Below, in pieces: positions 1 through 5,471 of a stretch of 5,521 nucleotides of DNA. The translations under genes and the position numbers were made by a program. This DNA comes from Ruminococcaceae bacterium UBA5904 (GTDB lineage Bacteria; Bacillota; Clostridia; Oscillospirales; Acutalibacteraceae). The notes below the pieces were generated by a model. It was not told the DNA's origin, did no database searches, and was given only the letters and a program-made list of their open reading frames with translations. Each line of letters starts with the position of its first letter. The first letter of the stretch is position 1. The DNA lies in the NCBI GenBank assembly GCA_002431305.1, contig DJEG01000042.1:17009-22529 (forward strand). The letters are read 5' to 3'.

Positions 1-125
1 ACAAAATATGCGTTTACCCGCTCATTTTCATCGAGAACATACGCGGACGAAATATCAAGATAATTAATATCCTCTTTTATCGCGTTTTTTATAATATCGT
101 CAACGTAGAATTTGGGCAGTATCAC
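1..125 (-). CDS. nadC: Quinolinate phosphoribosyltransferase, N-terminal part (runs off the left edge)
   Basis: NadC converts quinolinate and phosphoribosyl pyrophosphate to nicotinate mononucleotide, CO2 and pyrophosphate. It is the third step of de novo NAD synthesis and is cytoplasmic. Only 41 complete codons lie in the window. They read MILPKFYVDDIIKNAIKEDI followed by NYLDISSAYVLDENERVNAYF, which matches the start of the NadC N-terminal domain (hydrophobic FYVD-II-xA-xxED pattern, then the acidic D-I-[ST]-[ST] turn). The start is GTG at 125-123, overlapping the nadB TGA stop (124-122) by four bases as GTGA. A full AAAGGAGG ribosome binding site sits 10 bases upstream inside nadB, so translational coupling with nadB is likely. 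The catalytic residues lie beyond the window, so intactness cannot be judged. The identification rests on this short N-terminus plus the nadB context. Confidence 0.88.
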   Translation of the reverse strand, partial: MILPKFYVDDIIKNAIKEDINYLDISSAYVLDENERVNAYF

Positions 126-1600
126 TGCTCCTCGACCTCCTTTAATATAATCCTCGCACATGTCGCCATGCTCAGAGTTTCGCAGAATTCGGTAGTAATC
201 GCGTACTTTCCTCCGCGCAGTCTTTTAAGAATACTGTCAATTTGGAAAAGTCCCTGTCTTACCGCCGCCTGGTCGGGGAATACAAAATACGCTCTCTGCA
301 TTATCGAACGAATATCCGTCTTTATAGAAGCGGGAACGGGCGCGCCCGACGCGTCATACGAATACGGATGTTCCTCAACCCTCGGGAATCCCGCAGACAT
401 ACAGCGTTTGATGTCGTCGGCAGCTCTTTTTGAGAATACAAGAGCCTCAAGAAGCGAGTTACTGGCGAGCCTGTTCTTACCGTGAACGCCGGTGTTGGCG
501 CACTCACCCGCAGCGTAGAGTCTCGAAACGGTCGTTCTCGCATCGAGATCTGTCTCGATTCCGCCCATTAAATAATGCTGACAGGGAAATATCGGTATCA
601 TGTCCTTAGTCATATCAACCCCGTGTTTGAGACATCCGGCATATATTCCCGGAAATCTGTTTTTAAGGAATTCGCTGTCCTCGTGCGTTATATCAAGATA
701 AAAATGATTGCTTCCGGTTCGTCTCGACTCAAGGATTATCGACTTTGAAACAACGTCTCTGGGCGCCAGCTCCAGGCGCTTGTCGTATCTGTCCATAAAA
801 CGCTCTTTATTAACGTTTTTAAGATACGCGCCCTCGCCTCTTACCGATTCGCTGATAAGAAACTGTTCGCCGTCGTCGGAGTCAAACGCCGTCGGGTGGA
901 ACTGAACATAACTTAAATTTTTTATCGACGCCCCCAGTTCGTACGCGATTCTGATTCCGTCGCCGGTAGCAGTCTTAGGGTTTGTCGTGTATTTATAAAT
1001 TCTGCCGATACCGCCCGTACAGAGTATACAATACGAGCAGAAAACGCTGTGCAGAACGTCGTTCGTAATGATATCGGCTCTGAATCCGCTCTTGACTCTG
1101 ACAAGTCTGTACAGCGCGGAATTTTCACACTGCTCTATATTTTCACGTTTTTCAACCTGTTCATTGAGTTTTTTGACAATTTCAGCGCCGGTTGTATCTT
1201 TATGATGCATGATACGGCGTTTCGAATGTCCGCCCTCGAGCGTTTTGTCAAGAGTTCCGTCAGGCTTTTTGTCAAAGTCTACGCCCATGTTCTCCATTAT
1301 ATCCGTAACGGCTTTGGGTCCCTCGTGAACGAGAAGATCGACAGCCTCGGGGTCGTTCGCCTGACGGCCTGCTATCATGGTATCGTTGAAATGCTCCTCA
1401 TAGCTGTCGTATTTTAAATCAAGAACAGCCGCAACTCCGCCCTGAGCAAGATTGCTGTTAGAGGTTATTTTATCATATTTGCAAAGAAGGAGCACGTCCG
1501 TATTTTCGTCAAACTGAAGCGCGCCGTATTTGCCCGCTACTCCGCTTCCGACGATTAAAACATCATACACTTTTTTCTTTGTTAATTGTTTATCCGACAT
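122..1600 (-). CDS. nadB: L-aspartate oxidase
   Basis: NadB is an FAD enzyme that oxidises L-aspartate to iminoaspartate, the first step of de novo NAD synthesis; NadA then makes quinolinate. In anaerobes fumarate is the likely electron acceptor. Visible parts (492-aa numbering) are the Rossmann GSGVAG at 18-23, the FAD loop SNSNLAQGGVAA at 47-58, EGGHSKRRI at 122-130, QFHPTAF with H235, SESVRGEGAY at 250-259, PRD with R281, PCQHYLMGG with H342, and GECANTGVHGKNRLASNSLL at 365-384 with R377. These correspond to E. coli Glu121, His244, Arg290, His351 and Arg386, so the active site looks complete. A helical C-terminal domain follows (about 425-492). The protein is shorter than the 540-aa E. coli enzyme, mostly at the C-terminus. 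I chose ATG at 1600 because AAGGTG lies six bases upstream. A GTG nine bases earlier (1609) is in frame but has no good binding site. The gene heads an operon with nadC and diverges from hflX. Confidence 0.96.
   Translation of the reverse strand: MSDKQLTKKKVYDVLIVGSGVAGKYGALQFDENTDVLLLCKYDKITSNSNLAQGGVAAVLDLKYDSYEEHFNDTMIAGRQANDPEAVDLLVHEGPKAVTDIMENMGVDFDKKPDGTLDKTLEGGHSKRRIMHHKDTTGAEIVKKLNEQVEKRENIEQCENSALYRLVRVKSGFRADIITNDVLHSVFCSYCILCTGGIGRIYKYTTNPKTATGDGIRIAYELGASIKNLSYVQFHPTAFDSDDGEQFLISESVRGEGAYLKNVNKERFMDRYDKRLELAPRDVVSKSIILESRRTGSNHFYLDITHEDSEFLKNRFPGIYAGCLKHGVDMTKDMIPIFPCQHYLMGGIETDLDARTTVSRLYAAGECANTGVHGKNRLASNSLLEALVFSKRAADDIKRCMSAGFPRVEEHPYSYDASGAPVPASIKTDIRSIMQRAYFVFPDQAAVRQGLFQIDSILKRLRGGKYAITTEFCETLSMATCARIILKEVEEQ
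136..143 (-). promoter_or_regulatory. Ribosome binding site of nadC, inside the nadB coding end
   Basis: On the minus strand the bases AAAGGAGG (143 to 136) are a near-complete anti-16S match, followed by a 10-base spacer and then GTG at 125-123. The site lies in the last codons of nadB (…LKEVEEQ). It explains how the GTG start can be used efficiently and why the two genes overlap. Confidence 0.85.
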
Positions 1601-1606
1601 AATAAA

Positions 1607-1612
1607 CACCTT
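1607..1612 (-). promoter_or_regulatory. Ribosome binding site of nadB (decides the start)
   Basis: On the minus strand AAGGTG (1612-1607) is followed by the six bases TTTATT and then ATG at 1600-1598. The alternative in-frame start, GTG at 1609-1607, lies within this site and has only AT-rich sequence before it, so ATG 1600 is preferred. Confidence 0.65.
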
Positions 1613-1621
1613 ACATATTAA

Positions 1622-1646
1622 AATTCACGTTAATTATAGCACGTTT
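1622..1646. repeat. ACGT-centred repeat pair over the nadB -10 (possible operator)
   Basis: AATTCACGTTAATT (1622-1635) is a 14-base imperfect palindrome with one mismatched pair, centred on ACGT. A second CACGTTTA-type copy begins at 1640, so the two ACGT cores (1627-1630 and 1641-1644) are 14 bases apart and flank or overlap the nadB -10. The position suits a repressor site. I do not recognise a known NadR, NiaR or NrtR box, and AT-rich promoters can give such patterns by chance. Confidence 0.25.
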
Positions 1647-1662
1647 AAAACTATTTTGTATA
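1633..1662 (-). promoter_or_regulatory. Predicted sigma-A promoter of nadB-nadC
   Basis: On the minus strand a perfect TATAAT (-10, 1638-1633) is preceded by TGC, forming an extended -10 element. An 18-base spacer upstream is TATACA (-35, 1662-1657; four of six consensus bases). Transcription would begin near 1626, leaving a leader of about 26 bases before the ATG. That is too short for a riboswitch or attenuator, so any control by NAD status would have to act at the DNA level. Confidence 0.72.
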
Positions 1663-1684
1663 CTCTTTTTTAAATAAATATAAC

Positions 1685-1713
1685 TTGAACATATGCGTTT
1701 ATTATGGTAAAAT
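1685..1713 (+). promoter_or_regulatory. Predicted sigma-A promoter of hflX
   Basis: TTGAAC (-35, 1685-1690), a 17-base spacer, and TAAAAT (-10, 1708-1713) preceded by TGG (1705-1707), giving an extended -10. The expected start is near 1720, about 25 bases before the ATG. The -35 lies 22 bases from the -35 of the divergent nadB promoter. The AT-rich DNA between them could serve both as an UP element. Confidence 0.75.
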
Positions 1714-1744
1714 GTAACGTACAAAGACACAAGAGGCATTTTTT

Positions 1745-3019
1745 ATGACTGAATTTCATCATAATTCCGACGAAAAAGAGAGATGTATTCTCGTAAGCGT
1801 CGACACGGGTTATTTTGACGCCGAACTTTCGATAAACGAGCTAGAACAGCTCGCCGAAACCGCGGGAGCCGAAATTTACGGCAAAATGATACAAAAACGC
1901 GGCAAGCCCGAAAACACGACGTATATCGGCGAGGGCAAGCTGTATGAACTGCGCGATATGTGCAAATCGGCGGATATCGACCTGCTCATTTTCGACGGAG
2001 AACTGACTCCCTCTCAGCAGAGGAATATAGAATATTTCACGGATGTCAGAGTAATTGACAGAACAACGCTGATTCTTGACATATTCGCCCTGAATGCGAG
2101 AACCGGCGAGGGCAAACTCCAGGTTGAGCTTGCACAGCTTAAGTATATGCTTCCCCGTCTTTCCGGCAAGGGAACATCCATGTCAAGACTCGGCGGCGGA
2201 ATCGGAACGAGAGGTCCCGGCGAGAGCAAATTGGAAAGCGACAGGAGACATATACGAAGGCGGATTAAATCGCTCGAGGATGCTCTCGAAAACGTGGTAA
2301 AAAGAAGATCGCTCCTTCATAAACGCAGAGAGAAAACAGGCGTTACCACAGTCGCAATCGTGGGCTATACGAACGCCGGCAAATCGACTTTGTTAAACGC
2401 GTTAACAGACGCGGGAGTTCTGACTGAAAATAAACTTTTCGCAACTCTTGACCCGACATCACGCGCATTAAAGCTTCCCGACGGCAGATCGGTAATTCTC
2501 GTCGACACGGTAGGATTTATTTCAAGACTTCCCCACTCGCTCGTTGAATCGTTCAAATCCACGCTTGAGGAGGTCGTTTACGCAGACCTTATTTTAAACG
2601 TATGCGACGCGTCGAATCCCGATTACGAACAGCAGATTGAGGTAACTCTCGATACGATAAAGGAACTCGGAGCGTCGGACAAACCTGTCCTTACCGTGTT
2701 TAACAAATGCGACCTTACGCCGAATCTTCACTTTTTCTCCGTAGACAGGAATACGGTCAGAATTTCGGCAAAAACAGGCGAAGGACTTTCACTTCTGCTT
2801 GCAAAAATCGCCTCCATGCTCGAAAACACGAGACGAAGAGTTAAACTTATAATTCCTTATTCGGACGGAAATTTAACGTCGAGAATCAGAAATGAAGGAG
2901 AACTGATAAGCGAGGAATATACTCCTGACGGAATTATGCTCGACGCTGTTCTCGACTCCGGTTTTTTAAACCTCGTAAAGGATTATATTGTTCCGGACGA
3001 AACACATAACAACGAATAA
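1745..3019 (+). CDS. hflX: GTPase HflX, ribosome-associated
   Basis: HflX is a cytoplasmic GTPase that binds 50S and 70S ribosomes and splits stalled or hibernating ribosomes, notably during stress. The 424-aa length matches E. coli (426) and B. subtilis. The N-terminal HflX domain (about 12-195) shows YIGEGK (60-65), FDGELTPSQQRNIE (83-96), the helix entry RTTLILDIFALNARTGEGK (106-124) and the family signature GGGIGTRGPGESKLESDRR (150-168). A basic coiled-coil linker (about 165-197) follows. The G domain has all five motifs: G1 GYTNAGKST (207-215), the switch I region around FATLDPT, G3 DTVG (254-257), G4 NKCD (320-323) and G5 SAK (341-343). A short C-terminal domain of about 60 residues ends the protein. 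ATG 1745 is preceded by AGAGG at 1732-1736, eight bases upstream. The gene diverges from nadB and is followed after 39 bp by a deacetylase gene, with no terminator visible between them. Confidence 0.97.
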   Translation: MTEFHHNSDEKERCILVSVDTGYFDAELSINELEQLAETAGAEIYGKMIQKRGKPENTTYIGEGKLYELRDMCKSADIDLLIFDGELTPSQQRNIEYFTDVRVIDRTTLILDIFALNARTGEGKLQVELAQLKYMLPRLSGKGTSMSRLGGGIGTRGPGESKLESDRRHIRRRIKSLEDALENVVKRRSLLHKRREKTGVTTVAIVGYTNAGKSTLLNALTDAGVLTENKLFATLDPTSRALKLPDGRSVILVDTVGFISRLPHSLVESFKSTLEEVVYADLILNVCDASNPDYEQQIEVTLDTIKELGASDKPVLTVFNKCDLTPNLHFFSVDRNTVRISAKTGEGLSLLLAKIASMLENTRRRVKLIIPYSDGNLTSRIRNEGELISEEYTPDGIMLDAVLDSGFLNLVKDYIVPDETHNNE

Positions 3020-3027
3020 CATTTAAA

Positions 3028-3041
3028 CAAATATATATTTG
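3028..3041. repeat. Perfect 14-base AT palindrome before the deacetylase gene
   Basis: CAAATATATATTTG reads the same on both strands and sits between the hflX stop and the AAAGGA ribosome binding site (3042-3047) of the next gene. It could be a regulator site or a weak hairpin, but its alternating AT core makes chance a real possibility. There is no T-tract after it, so it is not a terminator. Confidence 0.25.
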
Positions 3042-3058
3042 AAAGGATATCATAACAC

Positions 3059-3952
3059 ATGGATAAGTATCTCATAATCAACGCCGACGATTTCGGCATG
3101 TGCCACGCTCACAACGTTGCAACTATGGACTTATTAAAAAGCGGAGGCATCACTTCCGCCACAATAATGACTCCATGTGCATGGGCACTCGAGGCAGCAC
3201 AGTTTGCAAAAGAAAATCCGCAGTTCGCAATAGGCGTACACCTGACGACAACCTCTGAATGGAGCCGTTACCGCTGGGCGCCTGTTAATTCGTCAAACAC
3301 CGACTCGTTAAGAGATGAGCAGGGTTATTTTTATCATGAGTCCGACCAGTTTGAAAAAAACGCGGACATTTCCGAGGCTGCGGGCGAAGTTATTGCTCAG
3401 ATTGAAAAAATGCGTAAACTCGGCGTTGAGCCGTCGCACGCCGACAATCACATGGGTTCTCTCTACGGCATTGAAACCGGCAGATTCGAGCTTCTCGGCG
3501 CTACTGTCGAAGCAGTCGGGAAGTACGGACTTCCGTTCAGATTCCCGACAAAAGTTACAGACGCAATGTTTGACAACGCAATGCTAGACATCAAGGTTCC
3601 CAAGGAAATGGTCGAACAGCTTTTCGCTAAGTTTGAACAGCTCGGCAATGCGCATAAAGTCGCGTTGCTCGACTACCTCATGCCCGGAGACTGGAACGGT
3701 CCTCAGGCTGAAAGCTACGACAATTTCAGAGAGTACATCTACGAACTCTACCGCTCGTTCGAACCCGGTATCACCGAGACGTATATCCACCCCGCTGTCG
3801 AGTGCGAGGAAATTAAGAACATCACCGGCACATGGAACCGCAGAGTTTGGGAGTACAAACTCTTCTCCGACCCCAAGACGAAACAGCATATCGAATCATT
3901 GGGAATTAAATTAATAAACTACCGCGACCTCAAGGCTATGAGAGGTTATTAA
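3059..3952 (+). CDS. ChbG/YdjC-family carbohydrate deacetylase (polysaccharide deacetylase-like)
   Basis: Members of this family are metal-dependent TIM-barrel-like hydrolases that remove acetyl groups from small N-acetylated sugars; E. coli ChbG deacetylates chitobiose and chitotriose. The 297-aa protein begins with the hallmark INADDFGM (7-14, D10 and D11), followed by GVHLT with H61, and SHADNHMG with H127, D129 and H131. D11, H61 and one of H127/H131 should bind the metal, and D10 is the likely general base. YIHPA with H244 is the late conserved histidine motif. No signal peptide or membrane segment is seen, so it should be cytoplasmic and act on imported sugars. AAAGGA at 3042-3047 lies 11 bases before the ATG. 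It follows hflX by 39 bp and ends just before a strong terminator. No sugar transport or glycosidase genes are nearby, so the substrate is unknown. Tyrosine codons are mostly TAC here (10 of 15) but mostly TAT in hflX, which hints at stronger expression. Confidence 0.9.
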   Translation: MDKYLIINADDFGMCHAHNVATMDLLKSGGITSATIMTPCAWALEAAQFAKENPQFAIGVHLTTTSEWSRYRWAPVNSSNTDSLRDEQGYFYHESDQFEKNADISEAAGEVIAQIEKMRKLGVEPSHADNHMGSLYGIETGRFELLGATVEAVGKYGLPFRFPTKVTDAMFDNAMLDIKVPKEMVEQLFAKFEQLGNAHKVALLDYLMPGDWNGPQAESYDNFREYIYELYRSFEPGITETYIHPAVECEEIKNITGTWNRRVWEYKLFSDPKTKQHIESLGIKLINYRDLKAMRGY

Positions 3953-3968
3953 ATCAAAACAACAAAAC

Positions 3969-4005
3969 ATCCCCGGAACCTATCATGGTTTCGGGGATAT
4001 TTTTT
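3969..4005 (+). terminator. Rho-independent terminator, probably bidirectional
   Basis: A 12-pair stem (ATCCCCGGAACC at 3969-3980 with GGTTTCGGGGAT at 3987-3998, one G-T wobble) closes a six-base TATCAT loop and is followed by TTTTTT at 4000-4005. It ends the hflX-deacetylase transcript 16 bases after the stop codon. On the minus strand the same hairpin is followed by GTTTTGTTGTTTTG, also T-rich, so it may also stop the convergent operon whose last gene ends at 4037. Confidence 0.93.
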
Positions 4006-4036
4006 CCGTCTGTTACGGGGCAATCGGTATAGATGC

Positions 4037-4326
4037 CTATAAATTTTTATTCTCAATCTCCGCGCCGTAACGAAATATGAGCGAAACGAGAATCAGCACG
4101 ATTCCCGTTATAACGTTCGGAAAATTGCCGACAATCTCCGTGTTTTCTGTTTTTAACAATACGAAAATAATACCGCACAGCGTAAGAGCAATAATCGGTA
4201 TATAAATAAATCCGAATCAGTTTCGAGATACCCGTAAAAACGTTCCCTGTTGCAGTAAATCAAAAACGAAACGATACAGATAATTAAAACCGATATAACG
4301 ATGGAAACCGCAGTTTTTCGTTTCAT
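4037..4326 (-). pseudogene. Small three-span membrane protein, split by a one-base frameshift
   Basis: I do not recognise this family. Reading begins at ATG 4326-4324, which overlaps the stop of the previous gene as ATGA. The first frame gives MKRKTAVSIVISVLIICIVS followed by FLIYCNRERFYGYLETD, a clear membrane helix with a basic start. It then degenerates and stops at TAA 4155-4153 after 57 codons. From about 4216 the minus-one frame continues as FGFIYIPIIALTLCGIIFVL followed by LKTENTEIVGNFPNVITG and IVLILVSLIFRYGAEIENKN, ending in TAG at 4039-4037. Two further hydrophobic helices and a charged tail make this clearly coding. Adding one base near 4214-4218 (GATTC to GATTTC) restores a continuous protein of about 96 aa with three membrane spans. 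No slippery heptamer is seen at the junction. It could be a real inactivating mutation or a sequencing or assembly error. The gene is the last of the leftward cluster. Confidence 0.72.
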
Positions 4327-4610
4327 TTGCCGGAATTCTTTTTAGTCTTTCTCTTAATGCATGTTCCTGCTGCGAGACCTATCAGCATTCCGAGCGAAAT
4401 TCCGATACCCGTATTATTATCGCCTATCGCCGAACCTAAAGCCGTTCCGAAACACATCCCCAGGCACATACCCTCCGCCGCATAATTACCAGGCTCGTCA
4501 TCCCCGTCTTTTTTCTTTCTTCCCGAATACAAAACTGCAAGAATCACAACAAGAAGCCCCATGGCAATCCACGGCGACGCGGATTTTATAAAATCAAAAA
4601 TCGAATCCAT
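4323..4610 (-). CDS. Small membrane protein with two glycine zippers, function unknown
   Basis: A 95-aa protein. A first membrane helix (about 12-28, PWIAMGLLVVILAVLY) is followed by a very charged linker (GRKKKDGDDEPG, 30-41). Next come two helices with glycine at every fourth residue: G47, G51, G55, G59, G63 (GMCLGMCFGTALGSAIG) and G70, G74, G78, G82 (GISLGMLIGLAAG), joined by a short DNNTG turn. The tail is strongly basic (KRKTKKNSGK). Glycine zippers of this spacing pack helices tightly, so a hairpin or oligomer in the membrane is likely. From memory, similar short proteins with an EGMCLGMC-type motif occur in many Firmicutes without a known role; I cannot search to confirm. AAGGAG at 4625-4620, nine bases before the ATG, supports the start. 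The stop overlaps the start of the next small membrane gene (ATGA), and the upstream membrane gene ends 48 bases before. Confidence 0.85.
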   Translation of the reverse strand: MDSIFDFIKSASPWIAMGLLVVILAVLYSGRKKKDGDDEPGNYAAEGMCLGMCFGTALGSAIGDNNTGIGISLGMLIGLAAGTCIKRKTKKNSGK

Positions 4611-4658
4611 AATTACAGTCTCCTTAAATTAACTATCGTTCGGCATTTTTTATTAAAT

Positions 4659-5096
4659 TTAACAAGACGCGTTCTTATAAGAAATCAAAATATGGCACGG
4701 CGCGAAAATTACCGACGTAATTATCAATAACACCGATCTGCTTATAATTCCGCTGAATAAAAACAAAACGGACGGAATAATCGATAGTGCCAACGCTTTG
4801 AACACGTTATTTTTCTTAAAGCAGATAATCCAGATTAAGCAATACAGTGCGGTCAATATAATATCTGTGATGATATAAATCTTAAATGCCGAATCCGACA
4901 AAAAACCGAAACACGTGCCGGGAATGTTGATTATCATAAATCCGAAGCATCCGAACCTGCCTATCTGTTCGAGAATTTCGACAGTTTTATTCTTATATTT
5001 GTTTTCAAAACCGTCTTTGCATTTTATTGCGAATACAATATTCGGTATCATTATAACCGAAATAACTATAAGTCCGAAAACATTAAACCATTTCAT
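4659..5096 (-). CDS. Multi-spanning membrane protein of unknown function
   Basis: A 145-aa hydrophobic protein that I cannot assign to a named family. Membrane segments are apparent at about 4-24, 44-65, 72-93, 98-118 and 119-138. Between the first two is a charged loop (KCKDGFENKYKNKTVEILEQ, 25-44) with alternating lysines and acids. Conserved-looking features are the FGCFGFMIINIPGTCFGF stretch (48-65), rich in glycine, cysteine and phenylalanine, and the short C-terminal KNASC. No catalytic or transport motif is visible. The start ATG at 5096 has AAAGGG at 5112-5107, ten bases upstream, located in the last codons of the preceding YoaP-like gene; the gap between the two genes is only six bases. 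This spacing points to one transcript with that gene and with the glycine-zipper protein downstream. A small permease subunit, an immunity or stress protein, or an uncharacterised envelope protein are all possible. Confidence 0.82.
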   Translation of the reverse strand: MKWFNVFGLIVISVIMIPNIVFAIKCKDGFENKYKNKTVEILEQIGRFGCFGFMIINIPGTCFGFLSDSAFKIYIITDIILTALYCLIWIICFKKNNVFKALALSIIPSVLFLFSGIISRSVLLIITSVIFAPCHILISYKNASC

Positions 5097-5102
5097 ACCA
5101 AG

Positions 5103-5471
5103 TCAACCCTTTCCCGCAAACTTTAAAAACTTTTTATCCGACTGTATCGCCTGCGTAACAAATCTCCCGTCCTTAAACAGCGCGTAAGTCGTAACGGGCG
5201 CGAAAACATTCTGCGCGCTCTCTTTATTATCGATATGAATTATTTTAAAAGGAATTCCATTCTCTTTTGCGGTTTCTGCAATACGCGGAACCCAGTAGTA
5301 TATAAACGGACATTGATCCGTATAGTACAGAACGAAGCCGTTCTCTTTTATATTCGGATGTTTTGCACAGTCCCTGAATTCGGGCTTTTTTGCATTTTCA
5401 TCAAACGGCAGATACATCAGATTTATTCCGCAGTCGGAAACGTCGGAAACTTTAAACCCCTTATACGCCAA
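5103..5471 (-). CDS. YoaP-like domain protein, C-terminal part of a GNAT-YoaP acetyltransferase (5' end missing or disrupted)
   Basis: The 122 residues match the C-terminal part of B. subtilis YoaP-type proteins, in which an N-terminal GNAT acetyltransferase domain precedes a YoaP-like domain. Visible marks are LAYKGFKV (1-8), LMYLPFDENAKKPEFRDCAK (18-37), a thioredoxin-like strand and active-site loop VLYYTDQCPF (47-56, C54), and a cis-proline-like PVTTYALF (92-99). The thioredoxin CxxC is reduced to a single Cys, CPFI. The apparent start at 5471 is TTG and has no ribosome binding site, and homology would be expected to continue upstream. In the same frame a TGA stop occurs at 5513-5511. A second frame (starting at 5521) stays open as LSVEAAVKHLAKFASD, and its end resembles the residues that precede RYLAYKGF in homologs. 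The gene may therefore be frameshifted near 5470-5480, or interrupted by a nonsense codon, with the GNAT domain lying outside the window. It heads the visible part of the leftward cluster. Confidence 0.72.
   Translation of the reverse strand: MAYKGFKVSDVSDCGINLMYLPFDENAKKPEFRDCAKHPNIKENGFVLYYTDQCPFIYYWVPRIAETAKENGIPFKIIHIDNKESAQNVFAPVTTYALFKDGRFVTQAIQSDKKFLKFAGKG

Noticed and set aside
168..485. A 105-codon plus-strand open frame opposite the nadB 3' part
   Set aside because: Its residues are the reverse reading of conserved NadB codons. No family resemblance or ribosome binding site is seen.
1049..1417. A 122-codon open frame on the plus strand opposite nadB, with hydrophobic stretches
   Set aside because: It lies entirely antisense to conserved nadB sequence and has no convincing start context. 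It is a shadow of a real gene.
1600..1609. Longer nadB start at GTG 1609 (adding three residues)
   Set aside because: No ribosome binding site precedes it, and it falls inside the AAGGTG site that serves ATG 1600.
3584..3889. A 101-codon minus-strand open frame inside the deacetylase gene
   Set aside because: It is antisense to the conserved deacetylase reading frame and has no binding site. The low TAA/TAG density of the GC-rich-wobble gene explains it.
4012..4071. Inverted repeat GTTACGG (4012-4018) and CCGTAAC (4065-4071)
   Set aside because: The arms are only seven bases with 46 bases between them, and the second arm is explained by coding sequence. This is likely chance.
4153..4326. 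A genuine stand-alone 57-aa membrane protein ending at 4153
   Set aside because: Its last 20 residues are out of register with strongly membrane-like coding sequence in the neighbouring frame, which continues to 4037. A frameshifted longer gene explains both halves better.
4361..4591. A 76-codon plus-strand open frame
   Set aside because: It is antisense to the glycine-zipper gene, whose start, binding site and regular glycine pattern are convincing.
4915..5187. A 90-codon plus-strand open frame opposite the membrane and YoaP-like genes
   Set aside because: It crosses two well-supported minus-strand genes and their tight junction, and it has no supporting signals.
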